The position numbers and the translations under genes were made by a program. DNA of 64,000 bases, taken from positions 62,001 to 126,000 of the forward strand of contig MU271163.1 in the NCBI GenBank assembly GCA_021432605.1, read 5' to 3'. Positions 1 through 10,146 of this stretch are shown here, in pieces. Positions within the stretch are counted from its first letter, which is position 1. The number at the start of each line of letters is the position of its first letter. Under the pieces are notes generated by a model that was given only the letters and a program-made list of their open reading frames with translations, ran no database searches and was not told the DNA's origin. Origin of the DNA: Coniochaeta sp. PMI_546. Its lineage: Eukaryota > Ascomycota > Sordariomycetes > Coniochaetales > Coniochaetaceae.

Positions 1-800
1 AACCTCCTTAAGAGCCGTTCCCCTTTGAAAACTGCCAAATCCGATCACGTTCCAGGGTGCTAGGGCCCTGCCCAAGTGGCGTGCCATGGGGTTCATATCG
101 TGCTTAACGTCTTGGCTTATGACGTTCCAGCGGCCTTGATCAATGGAGAGTGGACATGCCATAAGCGCGAGTGTACGTATTGCCGCCGTAGACTGTAAGG
201 CAGTGCTATCGGAGATACCGAGATTGTTCACCGTCCTCTGCTCAACAAGGATGCGCAGACGATCCATCACTTCGATCGAGATTGCATTGTCCTACAAGTC
301 AACGCTTAGGACGTCAACCCAGTCGGTTCGTAGCTTATGGAGTCACGCGCCACTTTTTATGAATCAGCTTATGGTGGCCACAGCAAGTGGGGACATCGTA
401 TTTGCTGGTGTTTCCATGCCTTATAGTCAGTAGTATACTTGGTGGCGAGGGCGAGGGCGGTCGCCTTTATCGTGGAGCAACATCCACACAACGAGCCATG
501 CTTTAGCTCCCTCGTTTTCGTGGTTTCGAGCAGTATGGATAGAATTGCGTGCGGTACCGACAAAAGTATCGACGAGTTGAAGGACTACTACATCGCCCAT
601 GAGGGATGACCACCCGCTGACGATGGACATGAAGCTGAGCTCAAAGTAGAGGCTGACCCCGGTAGCTAGAGAGATGATGCGTAACCGGCGAAGCTCTGTC
701 ATTTGCCCAGTCACTGGCTGTATCTCACTTGTTGTGGACCTAAGATTCCTGCTGAACGCCAAGCTTGGACAGAGAATGCTCTTTGGTAGATAATCACAAG
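1..800 (-). pseudogene. Decayed aryl-alcohol dehydrogenase / norsolorinic-acid-reductase-type aldo-keto reductase
   Basis: Read on the minus strand from about 770 down to 1, pieces appear in the order of the AAD/NorB-like aldo-keto reductase family. There is an N-terminal barrel piece near 620-740, a piece resembling the DTANNYQNE..WLGEWM segment near 480-560, ALATKYTTDYKAW near 425-465, LRTDWVDVL near 310-335, and an open C-terminal stretch from about 290 to the window edge with LGISD, QGRWNV, PMARH and ALAPWNV. The frame changes at least twice between about 340 and 480, and a TAG at 292-294 stands where the family has an aromatic residue, so it cannot be translated as one protein. Introns cannot explain the stop within the conserved block. 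The 3' end lies beyond the left edge. The family assignment is from memory of conserved blocks; no alignment was run. Confidence 0.6.
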
Positions 801-983
801 ATGTTACAGACTCCACGCGCGTTCTAAGGGCCTCCTAGGTTGCACTAGTCTACGTCACCAAACCTATACCCTCTCCAGGGTCTTTGTGGCTGATGATAGA
901 AATCAGCCTGCCTTAGTCGTCAACATTCCAGATCACTCAGCATCGAGGGACAGATTATCTTATTTTCTTGCTATATATTTTCC

Positions 984-2204
984 TCACTGCGTATGCTTCT
1001 CGTTAACAAGCACGTATCGATAGCGGGCTTTCCCCTCTGCCATGTCAATTATAGCCTTGTTAGCGTCCTTAAGAGGTCGAGTCTCAACCCAAGGGCGAAT
1101 GTTCTTGTCTGCCGCAAACTGCAACATTTCGCGGATTTCTGCCGGTGATCCGATTCCACTTCCACCGATCTTGACGTTGCCTGCAATAAGGGTAAAGGCA
1201 TTCACAGCAGGAAGGTTTCCACCATCGGGAGCACTATAGAGGATGACTGTCAGTGGCTATGGCAAGTGGGGCAAAAGGGGGCGCGCTTGAGATGCTGTTG
1301 ACCTACCCAACTTGGATGAAGGTACCGTTGACTTTCAGCAGCGACAAATACCCCGAAAGTGGCATCTTCTCGCTCGAAACAGTGCATATGATCAAGTCGA
1401 GCGTCCGCGCATTCTGCGTAGCCCAATCCTTGTCGTCATCAGTCGCGATGTACTTGTCGGCTCCGAGCTTCAGGACATCGTCTTTCTTTGATGCCTTCCG
1501 CGATATACCCACAACGGTGTCGGCGCCAAGAGCTTTGGCAAACAAGACAGCGAAGTGGCCCAGGCCACCCACACCAACCACGCCGACAGATTTCCCAGGA
1601 CCGCATCCCTGCCTTTTGAGGGGTGAGTATACAGTAACGCCGCCGCAGAGCATTGGAGCGGCCGCCTCGGACGGCAAAGCGTCGGGGATCTTGACGACGA
1701 AGTGGGCGTTGGTTCGATTATAGTCGGCATAGCCGCCATAGGATTTGCCCTCGCCGTTCGGGTAGACGGAGCCATAAGTATTGACGACGCCATTGCGGCA
1801 GTATTGCTCGTTTCCGGTGGAGCACTCTGGGCAGTCGGGCTTCAAGCAGCTTCGGGCCTGGGCGCCGACCCCGACGCGATCTCCGACCTTGATGTCCTTA
1901 ACGTTTTTACCTACGCGTACAGCCTTTCCGACGATCTCATGCCCGACACAGCATGCTGCCCTCAATGTCAGTCCAGGCTACTAGCACACCAGAAAAGGCT
2001 TAGAAATTGCTTACGGTATGGCGTGGGTCCCCAGCCGGAACGTAGCATATGCAAATCAGAGCCACAAATACCGCAATGGGTGACTTGGATGTCGACGTCC
2101 TCCTCCGTCCACTTTTTGGGCTCAAATGCGCCCCATTCCATCTTCCCGTTGACAGAATCAGGGTTGTGGCCGAGCCACCCCTCGAACTTGTAGTCGGTTG
2201 CCAT
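984..2204 (-). CDS. Zinc-dependent alcohol dehydrogenase, NADP-type (ADH6/cinnamyl-ADH-like)
   Basis: Medium-chain zinc alcohol dehydrogenase, likely cytosolic, that reduces aldehydes to alcohols with NADPH. Three exons: 2204-2015, 1955-1307 and 1233-984, giving 362 aa, the usual ADH6/CAD length. Introns of 59 and 73 nt have GT..AG ends and a CTGAC branch. Visible features are the catalytic-zinc segment HCGICGSD (Cys44), GHE with His69, the structural zinc cysteines C100, C105, C108 and C116, Cys167, and the cofactor fold GVGGLGH at 191-197. The C-terminal exon has the family ending RPWVETRPL..GKARYRYVL. It is divergent from the aldo-keto reductase at 3331. No lesion is seen. Substrate cannot be told from sequence; cinnamyl-type aldehydes or a pathway intermediate of the adjoining island are both possible. 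Confidence 0.9.
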
Positions 2205-3330
2205 GTTATGTGCTGTTATGTCGTTTAATCTGTGCAGTTGACTTTGCTTGTCGTTTCGTTCCTTTTGCCTTTTGTCGTAGTGCGCAAGACGATCAAGGTT
2301 TGGAGCTCCAAAGGCAGCAGATCCAAGTCTTTAAATGCTAGAGGCGAGCCCATCAGGGCCACCCCAAAAAGACCGCTAGTCATATCGGCTAGTGTATATT
2401 GAAAACTTGATAGTGCCTGGGACTGCGGCGATAAGCGAGTGTTAGGCACTCGTACTATCTCCTATCACGACGTCATCGAGTCCAGTATGCGGTGGATCGA
2501 GAGAATGTGCGGTGGAACTTTCGTGCGGTTCTCGCGGCCGCCCCGTCCCGATGTTATTGCCAACCATCGATCATGACTTCGCTTGTGAGAGGAGTCTTTG
2601 CAAGTGAGTCGGACATTGCCGGACTTACTTCACGTCGAAGCCAACCCTAAGATCAATAGTGTACATCGCACGCATTACAGTCACCAAGTCCCCATTGTGC
2701 CCAAAACAGCAGACAACAATATGTGTATGATCCACCTTGGGCGAAGAATGGCAGCAACAATTTCTCGACATTCTTGGTATGCACGTGTAGTGAAGCATCT
2801 TCGGCACCTGCGGGTTGTCCAAGTAGCCGATCACGTTCTATTGCCGTTTTGAACCTGGAAGAGCTTGACGCCCCGCTCTCGGGTCAGCCAGCTGCAGTAG
2901 CGCTGAACAAGGGGGCTGTGGGGTTGAGGGAGGGCGGCTTTACCGATGTTTAGAGTCTCAGGGCGATCCCGCTGGCTGATGTGAGAACCTAGACTCAACG
3001 TCAATCGAGGTCTGTCAGCACGAATTCTTATCATCTGCTGTTCCCTTGGATCGATTGCTTCACCCGTTAACACCGTTAAGCCCGCAATGGGTTTCGAGAG
3101 CTGCTTGTTTGGTCTCAATAGGTGTAATAGTAGTCAGCAAATAATCAATGCAGATGTCCACGCACTTGAAATAATACATCATAATCGTGTGACTGTCAAT
3201 GAGTCGACTTATATGTAACTGCACCTTGCCCATCTTCCCTTTCCCCTTTCCTCGAAATTGAACAGATATCGTCCACTGCGACTGCTGCTCTTTTGTGTAC
3301 GTCACTAGTTTTGTGATCCATTTAGCGACT
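2205..3330. other. Divergent intergenic region between alcohol dehydrogenase and aldo-keto reductase
   Basis: About 1.1 kb shared upstream region. It contains a CRE-like GACGTCA near 2470, three TGCGGT-type direct repeats at 2488-2529, and a TTATATG TATA-like stretch near 3209 about 120 bp before the aldo-keto reductase ATG. No ORF with recognisable protein content was seen. Confidence 0.5.
2488..2529. promoter_or_regulatory. TGCGGTGGA direct repeats (candidate zinc-cluster factor sites)
   Basis: TGCGGTGGA occurs at 2488-2496 and 2508-2516, exactly 20 bp apart, and a shorter TGCGGT follows at 2524-2529. CGG triplets in this kind of array are typical binding elements of Zn2Cys6 regulators. 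Binding is inferred only. Confidence 0.3.
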
Positions 3331-4633
3331 ATGGTCAAGACACTTCCGTTCAGGGACATTCAGGTCCCAGTGCCGGGATTCGGTGCAATGGGTATAAGCT
3401 TTGGCTTAGGCCATAAGCTGAGTTACGAAGAGGCTGAACCGGTGCTGCTAAAGGCAATCGAGCTTGGATGCACGTTCTGGGACACTGCTGTGAGCCCGCT
3501 CTTTTCCTAGTTAGAAGTGAGAACCCGACTGCTGACCATACGGAAGGTGGTGTACGCTGCGGGCGTGAATGAGAAACTTCTAGGAGATTTCATCAGGAAA
3601 CACAATGTGCGTGACAAGGTCTTTAGTAAGTCCTGCACACATCTTCCACGCCCATTGTGCTGAGAAGCTGCGCATACTGATGTCACGCCTCTTATTCTTA
3701 GTTGCGTCAAAATGTGGCTTCGATGTGTTTGGGAATGGGGGCGTCACGAACTCCGCGTCTCACATCAAGACATATATCGACGGCACAATTGATAGGCTAG
3801 GATTCACCCCCGACTTGTACTACTTGCACAGAATCGATCCCAGTGAGTTTGACATTTCACTGCACTGGTACACACTATATACTAAGACTTGTTGTAGAAA
3901 CCCCCTTGGAAGAATCGATCGGAGCTCTTGCAGAGCTCCGGAAGGCAGGCAAGACCAAGTACATCGGTCTATCTGAGTGTTCGGCAACAACGCTGCGGAA
4001 AGCGAACTCGAGTACGGCTATCCTAAGCGCTTCACAAAACGTGGGACGTATTACTAACATTGGCCTAAAGTTGCGCCCATCGATGCTGTCCAAGCAGAGT
4101 ACTCTGCCTTTGAGACAGTGCACGAGACAGATGGCCTCATTGACACTGCAAAAGAGCTTGGGGTAGCTTACGTAGCTTATAGCCCCTTGGGCCACGGCTG
4201 GCTCGTGGATGACTTCCAATACAAGTCTCCGGATGACTTTGCCCCGGATGACTTTAGGCGGAGAGGTAAGTTGACTTCGTGGCAAGCTCTCTAATGTGGC
4301 CTTGGAATATGCCCAACTAACACACCACCAACTGCAGTCCCCAAGTTTCAGGGTGAGAACTTTTACAAGAACAAGGCTATTGTTGATGAAGTGAAAAAGC
4401 TCGCATCAAGGAAAGGGTGTACCACAGCTCAGATCGCCTTGGCTTGGGTAGCTTCTCAGGGGATGATTGCTATTCCGGGAACAACAAAGGTCAAGCGACT
4501 GGAGGAAAATTGGGCGTCAAGGAATATTGAATTGACGGAGGAGGAAAAGAAAGAGATGAGAAAGCTCATCGATGCCGCAAAGCCGCAGGGTACTAGATAT
4601 CCTCCGGAGTTACAAGCGCTGGTGGGACATTGA
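3331..4633 (+). CDS. Aldo-keto reductase (pyridoxal-reductase/AKR13-like)
   Basis: NADPH-dependent aldo-keto reductase of 327 aa in six exons: 3331-3489, 3547-3625, 3702-3842, 3898-4011, 4071-4265 and 4338-4633. All five introns are 55-76 nt with GT..AG ends and the frame closes exactly. The catalytic tetrad is present: Asp51 (WDTA), Tyr56 (VVYAAG), Lys83 (ASKCGF) and His122 (YLHRID). The C-terminal half carries [14 protein letters not shown] and the cofactor-binding block [15 protein letters not shown]. The ATG at 3331 gives the standard N-terminus; an upstream in-frame ATG at 3295 would add 12 residues that do not look like this family. It is divergent from the zinc ADH, so the two could be co-regulated. 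Likely reduces a carbonyl; substrate unknown. Confidence 0.92.
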
Positions 4634-5888
4634 AGCTTCGACTTGTTGGGTGACAGGGAGAGATCCATCCCATTCAAGCTCGGTATGGCATCGAGCAGTG
4701 GGCTTGGCTGGTCGCAGCCGGCAAATCCCACCTTCATCCCCACATGGACTCGCCGTACCATGCGCGCATCTGTACAAACATTTCCGTCGAGGAGGAGAAC
4801 GAGCAGCGGAGTTGTAGTGAGTCATCAACGATGACACCACATAATCTATACCTAGAGTGTCACGGTCATATGTGCCTTCTTAAAGGAAGATCACCACCGG
4901 AGCGTCCTCACTTCTGCGTGTCACATCCACATTGCACCACTTACAAGTGAAAATATCGTGAGATGGTATGATAGGCCCGGCAGATTAACAACTCATATCG
5001 CATGGTGACCTGGACTTCCCAACTGTCAGTGAGCACAAGACGCACATTTCAGATCTGATCACCGTTTTATGCGCATTTCTCTTCAACCGCAGTCCCCTGA
5101 TGGTACACAGTTAAAAGCATCTAATATTTTAAACCCTTGATATTGCACCTCCTTTCAGCTAATCGTGCCGTCCATTTGCAGCTCTATCAGGCCCTCTTTT
5201 AAAATACTTCGTGCCCTTGACATCGTGTCTCTGTTTGAAAGCTTTTGCAACTCTTACCAGACTCACCTCGGAGGAGCAACGAGCCCGTCCAACTGAAGCT
5301 GGATCCTGTCGCTAAATTGATGTCTCTTTGCGATGTAGCTAACGTGAGGACTGCAATCTGGAGTGGGAATGTACCTGTAACGCATCCGTGATGTGAGGCT
5401 TTTTTCACGTGATGTGCAATGCCTGTAAGGCCACCAGATCACAGATGATAGGAAAACATCACATGCACGCTCCTGCTTACTCCTGAGGCATCTTCCGTGT
5501 CCTGAAGGCCTTTGGTATCGGCCCAAACCACGGCCGTACCTAGATTTCCTGTCTCATGTACCAGGTCTATGTCTAGCGTCAGTTCATCATCAATGTACCA
5601 ACTTCGGAAGCCGGTGCTGCCATGACATCTAGGTTTAGGATTATCGATGAAAATTCCTTCTCCCAGTCACTGATCCTTTAATGAAGTGTTAGGGTTATTT
5701 GTGAATACAGGACGGTAGAACTTGTACTGAACATGACCTGCAGAGCTCAGGGAATGACATCGGGATTGACCATTATGAATAGCTGGGCTGGAATCTGAAG
5801 TAAGTTCGTTGTATAATGAGTGTATTTTATTAATGTAATTGACGTGTTTCTATCTTCGGAATCCGCGCTAGATTAAAAAAACGACTAC
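4634..5888. other. Convergent intergenic region
   Basis: About 1.25 kb between the 3' ends of the aldo-keto reductase and the NmrA-like gene. It is AT-rich in places (around 5110-5150 and 5810-5870), as expected for 3' UTRs. No gene or repeat was recognised. Confidence 0.5.
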
Positions 5889-6980
5889 CTAAGCCAATTG
5901 ATCCTTCTTGCTGTTCAAGAAGTCCTTCCACGTCGTCGTAGCCAGCCCAACCTTGGCCAACAACTGGTGGCCTTCAGTAAGTGAACCTCCGGCGAAGAAG
6001 CCTGGGTCCTCGCACAAAAGCTCGTTCTCCAGAAGCTCCTGCGCGATTGGCGGTGGTATGAAACTCTTATAAACCTCCTGTTCAAGCTGAACGTATTGTG
6101 CCTTCTTTCCTGTCACCTCCTGAAACTCGGCTACGATACGGTTCGGGGTATAGTAGTCGGCTGCGGCGTAGACCTGCTTGCCTAACACTTTGCTAGGGTC
6201 CTTCACTACCGCCACGAAGTATTTGCCTAATTTGTTAGCGATTAAAGTCTCATCCCTTGTTCTGTGCTCGCCAGCATGAGTGGACTGGGGGACGGAACTA
6301 ACCCATGTCATTCTCGGGGTAGAATAGCGGCAACTGTGCTTTGCTACCGTCAGTGGGTCCTGCGAGTGTATAGGATCCATCTTCACCCTTTCTGAGGAGC
6401 TGAAGGGTTGTGAAGTTGGTCATGTAGTAACCTGGTTGAATGAAGGTGGCCGGGATATCCTTCGATCGGATGTAATCTTCAACATCGGCTTTACGGTCAA
6501 AGTGTGCTACATGTCGCAGCCTACCATTGGAGGCTTTCGTAACGTTGATGAGGGACGAGAAGATCAAATGCTGCACCCCAGCATTCTTAGCGGCATCTGC
6601 GACGTTCTTGCCCTGCTCAAACTCGGTACCCGGAGCAGCACCCGTGACAAAGTCAGGCAATGTCACGAGGAAAAGTGTGTCGGTCCCGTTGAGTGCCTTT
6701 GCTATGGATTCTTGAGAGTTCAAGTCGGCCTAGAAGCAGAGATTGTCAACGCTCTACTATGCACGTCTTTGTAGAGTGTGGGTAGCATTGGTGCTCAGCG
6801 ACTTACGGTTACGACTTCCACGCCTTGTCTGGTCAGAGCCTGGGCCGAAGATTGGGAGACATCCCGAGTGACCGCGCGGATCTTGAAGCTTTTCGAAAGA
6901 GCTGAATCGGCCAGAACTGCTCGAATGACCGATCCACCCTGAACGCCTGTGGCACCGAAGACAGTGAGAAGCTTCGACAT
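5889..6980 (-). CDS. NmrA-like NAD(P)-binding Rossmann protein
   Basis: Member of the NmrA / HSCARG family: atypical short-chain dehydrogenases that sense NAD(P) or act as isoflavone-reductase-like enzymes. Three exons, 6980-6807, 6729-6303 and 6226-5889, give 312 aa, a normal family length. Introns are 77 and 76 nt; the second ends CTAACAAATTAG. The N-terminus has the dinucleotide motif FGATGVQGGSV at residues 8-18. The middle has LIFSSLINVTKAS..HFDRKADVEDYIRS, the usual position of the NmrA Lys, followed by the PGYYMTNF segment. It shares a divergent promoter with the Zn2Cys6 regulator at 7443, which suggests control by that factor or feedback on it. A TATA box lies at 7106-7113. No lesion seen. 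Confidence 0.88.
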
Positions 6981-7105
6981 GGTGAATTTGGAGAAGAGGA
7001 ATCAGCTATAAGTTTAGGGATCTAGTGGTTTTATGGGGATGATGCCGGATGATCTTGTGTTTGGTTGAGATCGATATCGGTGCTCAGTCGAGGCGCTGAG
7101 CTGAA

Positions 7106-7113
7106 TTTATATA
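7106..7113 (-). promoter_or_regulatory. TATA box of the NmrA-like gene
   Basis: TATATAAA on the minus strand, about 125 bp upstream of the ATG at 6980. A transcript starting 30-60 bp further on would carry a leader of about 65-95 nt. Confidence 0.5.
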
Positions 7114-7325
7114 CCCCGTACCTCTTCCATGCTCAGGGAAGATCTGTCTCATCTCGATAGTATCTGCCTTCTTCTTGGTTCGGACTTGGTCGAAGCTATT
7201 ACAAAGTCTGGAGTCCGAGGTGGGTCACTGACAGTAGATACTTGGTAAGCGCTAAAGCAACAGACCTGGTGTTCAGCGACCTTCGAACTGGAAGCACTGG
7301 TGTAGCATTCGATCCTGTGCCCCGC

Positions 7326-7338
7326 TTCGGACACCGAA
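7326..7338. promoter_or_regulatory. CGG-N3-CCG inverted repeat (candidate Zn2Cys6 operator)
   Basis: TTCGG ACA CCGAA is a perfect 5-bp inverted repeat with a 3-bp centre, 105 bp before the regulator's first ATG. CGG-Nx-CCG dyads are the classic target of dimeric zinc-cluster factors, so autoregulation is plausible but not shown. Confidence 0.35.
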
Positions 7339-7442
7339 CGTCCTGCCATTGGGTTTTGTCACTTAGCCGCAGTACCTCAATTAGTCAGAGAGCTCCTCAA
7401 TGCATACGAATCCACGACCCTTCGCGATGATGCCTCGCAACA

Positions 7443-9766
7443 ATGGCCGAGCATCGATACATTCCGTCCTCACGCAATTTAGCTTCCACTCAAATCCGCA
7501 TTCAACCCGTGGTGCACCCAACATCGGCTCTTGGATCGAACGCCAACATGGACGCAGAGGAGGATCGGCTACAGCACGAAGGAGAGAGCCAGGATAGCAG
7601 CACGGTGACCGGCCAATTGTCCTGTCTGCAGTGTCGCAGCCGCAAACTAAAATGCGACCGGAAGCGCCCGCGCTGCGAACGTTGTGTCAAACAGCGTGAG
7701 ACATGTAGCTATCCCGGATCTAAACAGCGTGTGCTCGGTCGAAGGAAGACTGTGCGGGAACTCGAGGAACGGATAGGTGGGCACGAACACGACGAGTTGT
7801 TTCTGCCACAGGGAGCTGACTGACCATGACACTGCTCTGACAGAGGAGCTCGAACGTCTCCTGAAAAACGTAAACCTCGATACCGCACTGCAGACGGGGT
7901 CGGACGCGAGCCAGGGAATCCCACCCTCATTCGATAATCTCGACCTCTTCGATATGAATCCACTGCCACCACACCAAGGCCTGTCCATTGGGCAAACCCC
8001 AATGATGAATCCACCAGTATCTGATGTCCCGCAGGCATCGGCAAACCAGTTGATTGACCTTGGCCTCTTTGAGCAACTGCCTTCGTTTGAGATCATTGAT
8101 GAACTGTAGGACAACATTTGCAGTCCGTCACAGTGCAGCTGTTGATAACCAGTTGTTTAGGACAAGCCTCTATTTCCAAAATATTCATGCTGGTGCGCCC
8201 ATGCTTCATCAGGCGAGCTACACGGCGGCTTTACGCCTCCCACCACACATGCGTCCTCCTATGTGCCTTCAGTATATCGTCATGGCCTCTGCTGCCGCGA
8301 CATCGGAAACTTACCGTCATCTTTCGGAGCCTTTCTACCAACGTGCCCGTGTCTACGCCGAAGCTGACGAGTTGAATGGACAAGGGGAGACCTTCACCAC
8401 AGTGGCCCATGTGCAGTCCTGGTGCCTTATCTCAGCATACGAGTGTCACATCTACGCCATGTTCACAAGAGCATCCACTAGCCTCTGCCGCGGCGTCCGC
8501 ATCGCTCAGATGCTCAAATTACACCAACTCGATAATAGAGAACCTGAGGCACTGCAGATAGGCCTGCCGCCACCGCGGAATGGCATAGAGGCCGAGGAGA
8601 GGCGGCGGACATGGTGGGTTGTCTTCCTGGCTGATCGCTACCTCACATCCACCACAGGCTGGCCGTCGCTTATTGACGAGCGCCATATTCGGACTAACCT
8701 TCCATCAACCGACGAATCGTTTGCTACCGGCACTGCTGAAACACCGGTTGCCCTATCTAAAGCCCTGCACGAACTTGAACAAGGCCGAAGCACTCAAATA
8801 TCTTCCTTGGCACTTCGCATCTTGGCTGCTAACGAGCTGCTCCACGTGCTTGATCACACATCACACCAATCACAAGAGGACGGCCCTGATGACGCTCAGG
8901 ACGGACCGTATTGGCGACGCCAAAGAAGAATCGAGGCGGACCTCAACACTTTAATCCAATTTCTCCCTGGAAGATTACACCTGTCCCGAAACCCGCGCAA
9001 CCTCGACGCCATCCTTGTTCACGTGTGCACCAATATGGCGACCATCCAGCTGCACAGCACGGCACTAGGGGTGATGAAACGCCGCTCACTGGATCCTCGG
9101 CTTCAAGCCCGGAGTCAAGCATGTCTGCTCCCCGCTGCCGAGGGTATCCTTGCCGTATTCCGCGCAGCGGGTGACGGCGTCGGCACAGCGATCCGGAACC
9201 CCATACTCTCATTCGCGGCATATATGGCGGCTTCCGTCTTTCTCGATGATCATCTCCAGGCAGGAGCTGAAGCTCCGGGTGAGAGAGGGAAAGAAAGGTC
9301 AAATCGGCAGAGCGAGGACAGTCTCCATTTCCTGGCCCGAATCCTCATCTTTTTCGGGAGGAGAAGTCCTCTCGTTCGCGCCAACGCATTCCAGCTGGCG
9401 GCGGATATGAAGCGAACGGGGTATGATGCGTCCATGATGGATAAAGTTATGGATCTGTTTGCGACTTCAGGGGGCGCCGCCTCGGAAATACTGATGCCGA
9501 CGTCCAAGGGCTCGCCTATGGTATTCTGTCCAGCCCTGACCTCCATGCCTTTTTCCTCAGATGCTTCGAAATTCGACTTGCTAGTAAGCTCCGGTTTTCA
9601 GGGGTCGGGTGCTAGTACTAGCAACATTCAAACCCCTCTTGCTCGCAATTTTCAGCCCGGGATCCCTGGACAGGGCGGTGGAACTGTGCCGACTATGTTA
9701 CAAGCTGGATACCCCAGCGGACTTTTCTCGCAACTCGGGGATGGCCATGTAGGCTACACACTATAG
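7443..9766 (+). CDS. Zn2Cys6 fungal transcription factor
   Basis: Nuclear zinc-cluster regulator of 733 aa in three exons: 7443-7776, 7844-8105 and 8161-9766. The binuclear cluster is complete: CLQCRSRKLKC then DRKRPRCERC then VKQRETC, that is C-x2-C-x6-C-x6-C-x2-C-x6-C at residues 60-87. It is followed by a basic linker and a coiled-coil dimerisation segment (ELEERIEELERLLKN). The third exon begins the fungal-specific middle homology domain (SLYFQNIHAGAPMLH) and contains the RRRTWWVVFLADRYL motif of that domain. The second intron (55 nt) is needed because the frame otherwise ends at a TAG at 8107-8109. An alternative start Met36 at 7548 has good context. It is the likely local regulator of the tailoring genes around it; low-complexity C-terminus may be the activation domain. 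Confidence 0.9.
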
Positions 9767-10146
9767 GAATGTAAAGCGACATTTGCAGGGTCATATGTTG
9801 CGATATCGACTGAAGTTCAACCAATTTCTCAGCATGCTTCTCAAATCACATCTGGTCGTGGCCCCTGTATGTGCAGCCCTTCATGGGCACCGATGGAGTA
9901 GTTGCCCGAGGTGCAGCTGACACACTGGTATGGGCTTAACCGGGATCGCCCGCAGGGCTTAGGACGGGAATTGATTCCGTCTAGACCTGCAGTGGACGTC
10001 CTGGTGCTAGATGCGGGGGTGCATGACGGTCAGCATTGTCAGATTTAAAACCCGGCTTCAATTCGTTGCTTTGAATGCCCTTCAATAATACTACTTTTCT
10101 CTCGCTCTTGAATATTCAGGTTACGTAGAACACGCGAAAACAACCA
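9767..10146. other. Intergenic region upstream of the MFS transporter
   Basis: 380 bp holding the 3' end of the regulator and the transporter promoter. It contains the dyad at 9963-9981 and an AT-rich GATTTAAAAC near 10042, about 100 bp before the transporter ATG. A pyrimidine-rich leader follows. Confidence 0.5.
9963..9981. promoter_or_regulatory. Dyad GACGG-N9-CCGTC upstream of the MFS gene
   Basis: The 19-bp element has 5-bp arms GACGG/CCGTC and the core GGGAATTGATTCC. It lies 166 bp before the MFS start. The core differs at one base from that of the perfect palindrome at 12553-12574 in the promoter of the next gene, which suggests a shared factor. Confidence 0.4.

Larger units (their letters stand above)
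6981..7442. other. Divergent promoter of NmrA-like gene and Zn2Cys6 regulator
   Basis: A 462-bp shared upstream region. It holds a minus-strand TATA box at 7106-7113, the CGATATCG palindrome near 7073-7080, and the dyad TTCGG-ACA-CCGAA at 7326-7338. No ORF of interest was seen. Confidence 0.5.
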
